A DNA stretch of 9,749 nt, taken from assembly GCA_050736615.1 (NCBI GenBank), contig JBOHWL010000119.1, positions 1-9,749 on the forward strand. The letters are read 5' to 3'. Shown here piece by piece: positions 6,627 to 9,749 of this stretch. A model generated the notes under the pieces. It had not been told where the DNA came from, did not search any database, and saw only the letters and a program-made list of their open reading frames with translations. Within the stretch, counting starts at the first letter, position 1. Each line of letters begins with the position of its first letter. A program made the translations under genes and the position numbers. This stretch comes from JBOHWJ01 sp050736615 (GTDB taxonomy: Bacteria; Desulfobacterota; Binatia; Binatales; Binataceae).

Positions 6627-7771
6627 CGCACCGCCGGTCGCCGCGACAAGGCCAACAGTCCGCCAAGCGCGGCCATCGCCATCACCATCGAGGTGCCGCC
6701 ATAGCTCAGAAACGGCAAGGGCAACCCCTTGGTTGGCACCAGGCCGATTACCACTGCCATGTTGATCAACGCCTGCAGTGACAGCAGCGCGGTCAGGCCA
6801 ACCGCTAGCAGACTGCCGAAGGTATCCGGCTCCTCGTGCGCGATGCGCATGCCACGGAAGAGCAGCGCGCCGAATAACGCCAACACAAAGAACGCGCCGA
6901 CCAAACCAAAATCCTCGGCCACTACCGCAAACACAAAATCAGTATGGGCCTGCGGAAGATAGAACATCTTCTGATGCCCCACGCCGAGTCCCATGCCGAA
7001 ACCGCCGCCTTCGCCCAGCGCGATGAAGGATTGAATCAACTGGAAGCCCGCCCCGCGCGCTTTGGCCCAGGGATTAAAAAAACTGGTGAGCCGCCGCATT
7101 CGGTACGGCTTGGCTACCGCTTGTAGCGCAAGCACCACCACCGCAAACGCGCCCGCCGTGCCAAGATGCAGTGGGCGCGCGCCGCCGGCGAATAGCATCG
7201 TGAACAACAGCAGTGCGATCATCACCGTGGTCCCGAAGTCGGGCTGCTTCAGGATTAGCAGCGCGATCGGCGCGACGATCAGGAAAACCGGCAGCGGCCC
7301 TTGCTTGAATTGCTGCATGCGCTCCTGCCGCCTGGCGATGAAATCCGCCAAAAAAAACACCAATGCAAACTTGACCAGTTCCGAGGGCTCGGCCAGCATC
7401 GGCCCCAGCCTGACCCATCGCCGCGCGCCGCCGCGCGAAATTCCCAGTCCGGGAATCCAGATCGCGACCACCAGTGTGACCGCGATTATCATCAGCGGCA
7501 TCGTCAAGCGCCGCAGTCCGGCCAGTGAAAACTGCGAAACGATCAGCAAGATTGTCAGGCCGGCCGCGATATGCACCAGGTGAAGCTTGAAAAAGTGAAA
7601 TGGATCGCCGTCTCGTTCCCGCCCGAGAAAATAGGTGGTGTTGAGCACCATCAGCAGCCCGAGCGCGATCAGCGCGGCCGCCGGCAGGCACAGCCACGGA
7701 TCGGGGCGCCGGCTCGAAACCGTTTCAGAGCGCCCGAACCAGCTCCTGATATATGCGCCCGCGCTCGGCAT
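6623..7771 (-). CDS. ftsW: Septal peptidoglycan polymerase FtsW (SEDS family)
   Basis: FtsW is a polytopic inner-membrane glycosyltransferase that polymerises lipid II at the septum together with FtsI. With ATG at 7771 it has 382 residues and about ten hydrophobic segments, the first at about 27-44. SEDS motifs are: GGARRWVRLGP (114-124), AEPSELVKFALVFFLADF (127-144), LKQPDFGTT (174-182), GEGGGFGMGLGVGHQKMFYL (253-272), PQAHTDFVFAVVAEDFGLVG (273-292) with the putative catalytic Asp278, and PTKGLPLPFLSYGGTS (346-361). Septal FtsW rather than elongation RodA is inferred from its place between murD and murG. The start is uncertain: AGGG lies only 3 nt before the ATG, and a GTG at 7798 is also in frame. 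Either way the start lies inside the end of murD (47 or 74 nt overlap). The stop overlaps murG by 4 nt. Confidence 0.95.
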   Translation of the reverse strand: MPSAGAYIRSWFGRSETVSSRRPDPWLCLPAAALIALGLLMVLNTTYFLGRERDGDPFHFFKLHLVHIAAGLTILLIVSQFSLAGLRRLTMPLMIIAVTLVVAIWIPGLGISRGGARRWVRLGPMLAEPSELVKFALVFFLADFIARRQERMQQFKQGPLPVFLIVAPIALLILKQPDFGTTVMIALLLFTMLFAGGARPLHLGTAGAFAVVVLALQAVAKPYRMRRLTSFFNPWAKARGAGFQLIQSFIALGEGGGFGMGLGVGHQKMFYLPQAHTDFVFAVVAEDFGLVGAFFVLALFGALLFRGMRIAHEEPDTFGSLLAVGLTALLSLQALINMAVVIGLVPTKGLPLPFLSYGGTSMVMAMAALGGLLALSRRPAVR

Positions 7772-9047
7772 AGTCCCTGAATTGATCGAAGCTCGCACAC
7801 GCGGGCGACAGCATCACAGTGTCGCCACGCCGCGCGTTCTCCGCCGCAATCTTGACCGCCTCCGCCAAAGTCGTGGTCATCGCGATTGGGCTGGCGCCAT
7901 GGAGCGCCGCACGCATCTTTTCGCGCGCCGCGCCGTACAGCACCAGCAATCTCGCTCGTTGGGCGAGCAGCGGCCGCAAGGGCGCGTAGTCGCCACCCTT
8001 ATCGATGCCGCCCGCCAGCAGGATGACCGGTGGCGCAACCGCCTCCAACGCTTCCATCACGGCGCCAACATTGGTGCCTTTTGAATCATCGATATAAACG
8101 ACGCCGTCCTTTTCGCAGATGAATTCAATGCGATGCGGCAGTCCGCGAAAATCCGCCAGCGCCGCGCCGATCACCTCGGGACCGCTCGCCATCGCCAGCG
8201 CCGCGCCCGCCGCCGCCATGGCGTTGGCGCGATTGTGCTGCCCCGCAAGCGCGAACCGGTCCATCGCGATGCGGCCGCGAAGGCCGCCGTAATCAAACCG
8301 CAGGTCGGCTCCGTCGCGCCAAATGGCGTCACCCGCCGCAATGCTCTCAGTTCCGAAACTGATTACCCGCGCCCGTAAGGTGGGCGCGAGTTTCCACACG
8401 GCGGCATCCTCCCGATTGAGAATCGCCCAGTCGGTCGCGCTTTGGTTCATGAACAGCCGAGCCTTGGCCCGGCCGTACTCGTCACGGTCGCGATAGCGTT
8501 CGAGGTGATCGTCGGTAAGGTTGAGATAGACGGCGACATGAGGTTTGAAGTGAACAATGGTTTCGAGCTGAAAACTGGAAGCCTCGACCACGATGGCGTC
8601 ATACGCGCCGTCCACCGCCTCGATCAGGGGCGTGCCAAGATTGCCGCCGACGAAAACACGCATTTCGACTGTCCGTAGAATCGCGCCAACCATCGTCGTG
8701 ACAGTGCTTTTGCCGTTAGTGCCGGTGATCGCGATAACCGGTGCGTGAAGAAACCGCGACGCCAGCTCCATCTCGCCGATTACAGGGATGTGGGCGGTGT
8801 CGGCCGCGCGCAACAGGATCGCATCACGGGCGATTCCGGGACTTACCACGATCAATTCGATTCGCTTCAGTAACGCCGGGTCATCGAAACCCAGATGGAC
8901 TTCACCGCGTGGCAGACGCGAATGGTCAAGATCGGCGCGGGCGTCGACCATGAGCAATTCCGCGCCCCGACGGGCCAGAAAGTGCGCCGCCGCCAGGCCA
9001 CTCACCCCCAGTCCCATCACCATCACGCGCTTGCCCGCAATCTCCAT
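7725..9047 (-). CDS. murD: UDP-N-acetylmuramoyl-L-alanine-D-glutamate ligase MurD
   Basis: MurD is a cytoplasmic ATP-dependent ligase that adds D-Glu to UDP-MurNAc-L-Ala. Its 440 residues match the family. Motifs are: GLGVSGLAAAHFLARRG (12-28) of the UDP domain, SPGI (69-72), ATP loop AITGTNGKST (106-115, Lys113), EASSFQLE (155-162), NLTDDHLERY (176-185, His181), Lys195 in YGRAKARLF (the carbamylated lysine position), HNRANAMAAA (271-280) with both conserved Asn, LPHRIEF (303-309), DDSKGTN (320-326), LLAGGIDKGGDY (343-354) and LSPACASFDQFRDYAERG (413-430). All residues expected for a working Mur ligase are present. The ATG at 9047 is followed directly by the Rossmann strand, but the upstream ribosome binding site is weak. 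It is the first gene after the repeat-filled gap, so it may depend on read-through from mraY or on an unrecognised promoter there. Confidence 0.97.
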   Translation of the reverse strand: MEIAGKRVMVMGLGVSGLAAAHFLARRGAELLMVDARADLDHSRLPRGEVHLGFDDPALLKRIELIVVSPGIARDAILLRAADTAHIPVIGEMELASRFLHAPVIAITGTNGKSTVTTMVGAILRTVEMRVFVGGNLGTPLIEAVDGAYDAIVVEASSFQLETIVHFKPHVAVYLNLTDDHLERYRDRDEYGRAKARLFMNQSATDWAILNREDAAVWKLAPTLRARVISFGTESIAAGDAIWRDGADLRFDYGGLRGRIAMDRFALAGQHNRANAMAAAGAALAMASGPEVIGAALADFRGLPHRIEFICEKDGVVYIDDSKGTNVGAVMEALEAVAPPVILLAGGIDKGGDYAPLRPLLAQRARLLVLYGAAREKMRAALHGASPIAMTTTLAEAVKIAAENARRGDTVMLSPACASFDQFRDYAERGRIYQELVRAL

Positions 9048-9137
9048 CGCATTCGTTCGCTCGCGCCTATTGCCGCTACATGAGGCCTTTCTGGAATCCG
9101 GCTCGCCGGCTCGTCATACCTCTGATTTTGAACGTGG

Positions 9138-9175
9138 CTCGCAAACTCGCTCGCTTCGCCTGCGCTACGCTAGGG
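9138..9175 (-). repeat. Direct repeat copy A
   Basis: CTCGCAAACTC (9138-9148), then CGCTCGCTTCGCC and GCTACGCTAGGG (9164-9175). It matches copy B (9280-9322) in the same orientation, including an exact 12-mer, GCTACGCTAGGG, and an opening 11-mer with one mismatch. Confidence 0.65.
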
Positions 9176-9215
9176 AACCTCTGCACAGAGGCGATTCTGT
9201 CATTCTGAGCGCCGC

Positions 9216-9263
9216 GAAGAATCCCGGCTCTTTTTCTTTTGCCAGCTTTTATCGGGATTCTTC
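9216..9263. repeat. 11-bp perfect hairpin inside the repeat island
   Basis: GAAGAATCCCG (9216-9226) pairs with CGGGATTCTTC (9253-9263) around a 26-nt loop containing a T-rich run (about 9230-9240). It is the inner stem of the larger element. It may act as a weak attenuator or an RNase site between mraY and murD, but no U-tract follows the stem on either strand, so it is not called a terminator. Confidence 0.6.
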
Positions 9264-9279
9264 ACTTCTTGAAACGCAC

Positions 9280-9322
9280 CTCGCAGACTCCTTTGCTCGC
9301 TCCGCCTATGGCTACGCTAGGG
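9280..9322 (-). repeat. Direct repeat copy B
   Basis: CTCGCAGACTC (9280-9290), then a GCTCGCTCCGCC segment and GCTACGCTAGGG (9311-9322). It is the diverged second copy of 9138-9175 and is most of the extra sequence inside the right-hand arm of the inverted element. Confidence 0.65.
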
Positions 9323-9368
9323 GCAGACTTCGTTCAGAATGACAAAACGAAGCTTGCGCAGAGGTTCC

Positions 9369-9381
9369 GCCTGGCGCAGGC
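9369..9381. repeat. Small hairpin downstream of mraY
   Basis: GCCTG-GCG-CAGGC is a perfect 5-bp stem with a 3-nt loop, 27 nt after the mraY stop. It is not followed by a T-run on the minus strand, so it is unlikely to be an intrinsic terminator by itself. Confidence 0.4.
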
Positions 9382-9407
9382 TCCGCTCGTCTTGAGCGCC
9401 GCATGAG

Positions 9408-9749
9408 CTACCTGAGCTTGAGCGTACTGAGCGCCACGAGCGCGCAGACAATCGAGATAATCCAAAAACGGGTGACCACCACGGTCTCCGGCCATCCGCC
9501 CAGCTCGAAATGATGATGCAGCGGGGCCATACGGAAAATCCGGCGGTGAGTCGCTTTGTAGTAGTAGCGCTGGATTATAACCGAGGCCGCTTCGAGCACG
9601 AAGACGCCGCCCGCGATCGGCAAGACCAATTCCTGCTTTGCCAGCAACGCGACCATGCCAATCGCACCACCCAGCGACAGCGCGCCGACATCGCCCATCA
9701 TCATCGAAGCCGGATAGGCGTTGTACCACAGAAAGCCCATCGAAGAGGC
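9408..9749 (-). CDS. mraY: Phospho-MurNAc-pentapeptide transferase MraY (C-terminal 113 residues)
   Basis: MraY is a polytopic inner-membrane enzyme that transfers phospho-MurNAc-pentapeptide from UDP to undecaprenyl phosphate, making lipid I. The 5' part lies beyond the right edge, and the frame is open to the last base of the window. The visible part includes FLWYNAYPASMMMGDVGALS (residues 6-25 of this fragment), with the conserved Asp of MGDVG, and the family signature APLHHHFELGGWPETVVVTR (75-94) with the HHH triad. The end is the typical RFWIIS membrane helix and LKLR tail. The stop is TAG at 9408-9410. In many dcw clusters the next gene follows closely, but here murD begins 360 nt later, after a repeat island. 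Confidence 0.97.
   Translation of the reverse strand, partial: ASSMGFLWYNAYPASMMMGDVGALSLGGAIGMVALLAKQELVLPIAGGVFVLEAASVIIQRYYYKATHRRIFRMAPLHHHFELGGWPETVVVTRFWIISIVCALVALSTLKLR

Larger units (their letters stand above)
9198..9344. repeat. Nested inverted repeat element, REP/MITE-like
   Basis: The outer arms are TGTCATTCTGAGCG (9198-9211) and its inverse CGTTCAGAATGACA (9331-9344), matching at 13 of 14 bases. The inner arms are GAAGAATCCCG (9216-9226) and CGGGATTCTTC (9253-9263), an exact 11-bp match. Read on its own strand, the left copy is compact (29 nt, outer and inner modules almost adjacent). The opposite copy has the same two modules separated by about 66 extra bases. This looks like two copies of one dispersed element placed head to head, one of them carrying an insertion. 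A transcript could fold into a long hairpin. Confidence 0.8.
9174..9368. repeat. Outermost inverted repeat pair enclosing the element
   Basis: GGAACCTCTGC (9174-9184) and its exact inverse GCAGAGGTTCC (9358-9368) bracket the inverted element, giving a 195-bp unit with 11-bp terminal inverted repeats. The left end also forms a local hairpin of its own, CCTCTG-CA-CAGAGG (9178-9191). No clear flanking target duplication was found, so a mobile origin is only a possibility. Confidence 0.6.
9048..9407. other. mraY-murD intergenic region, repeat-rich, no gene
   Basis: This 360-base gap is the only long non-coding stretch of the window. It carries nested short inverted and direct repeats (about 9138-9381), listed separately. 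A plus-strand frame (8788-9342) crosses it, but that frame runs mostly antisense to murD and shows no recognisable motif, so I see no gene here. No clear promoter pair was found, and no hairpin followed by a T-run that would stop mraY transcription. The overall look, with modules such as GTCATTCTGAGCG and GAAGAATCCC, resembles short dispersed elements common in GC-rich environmental bacterial genomes. Confidence 0.75.

Noticed and set aside
9216..9263. Rho-independent terminator after mraY
   Set aside because: The stem is good, but the loop is long and no T-run follows on the minus strand; read-through into murD is more likely.
8788..9342. Plus-strand open frame running from murD into the intergenic gap
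   Set aside because: Half of it is antisense to murD and the rest is repeat sequence; no motif supports a protein.
9138..9344. CRISPR-like array
   Set aside because: Only two diverged direct copies, no regular spacer length and no cas genes; inverted modules dominate.

Overview
The window is the downstream half of a bacterial division and cell wall (dcw) cluster. All nine recognisable genes are on the minus strand, so transcription runs from the right edge to the left edge. In transcription order they are mraY (3' end only), murD, ftsW, murG, murC, murB, ftsQ, ftsA and ftsZ (cut off by the left edge inside its C-terminal linker). This is the classical dcw order, with no ddl gene between murB and ftsQ. 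High GC (roughly 60-65% by eye in most genes), the gene order and deltaproteobacteria-like FtsZ and FtsA sequences suggest a Gram-negative of deltaproteobacterial grade (Desulfobacterota, Myxococcota or Binatota-like). That placement is a low-confidence inference.

Layout: mraY ends at 9408. A 360-base gene-free gap follows, packed with short inverted and direct repeats. From murD onward the genes are nearly seamless. murD/ftsW overlap by about 47 nt, ftsW/murG and murG/murC overlap by 4 nt (ATGA), murC/murB by 14 nt, murB/ftsQ by 11 nt, and ftsQ/ftsA by 1 nt (TAATG). Only ftsA and ftsZ are separated, by 80 nt, and ftsZ has the best Shine-Dalgarno sequence of the window.

The products form one pathway. 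MurB and MurC make UDP-MurNAc and add L-Ala, and MurD adds D-Glu. MraY transfers the finished MurNAc-pentapeptide to undecaprenyl phosphate, MurG adds GlcNAc to give lipid II, and FtsW polymerises lipid II at the septum. FtsZ forms the Z-ring, FtsA ties it to the membrane, and FtsQ connects it to the periplasmic part of the divisome.

No wholly new system is visible. The points worth a second look are: the modular repeat island between mraY and murD; an FtsQ with no room for a normal POTRA domain; a MurC in which two Asn residues classed as invariant in Mur ligases are Leu and Asp; and a sharp low-GC, altered-codon segment inside murG that looks like a recombination mosaic.
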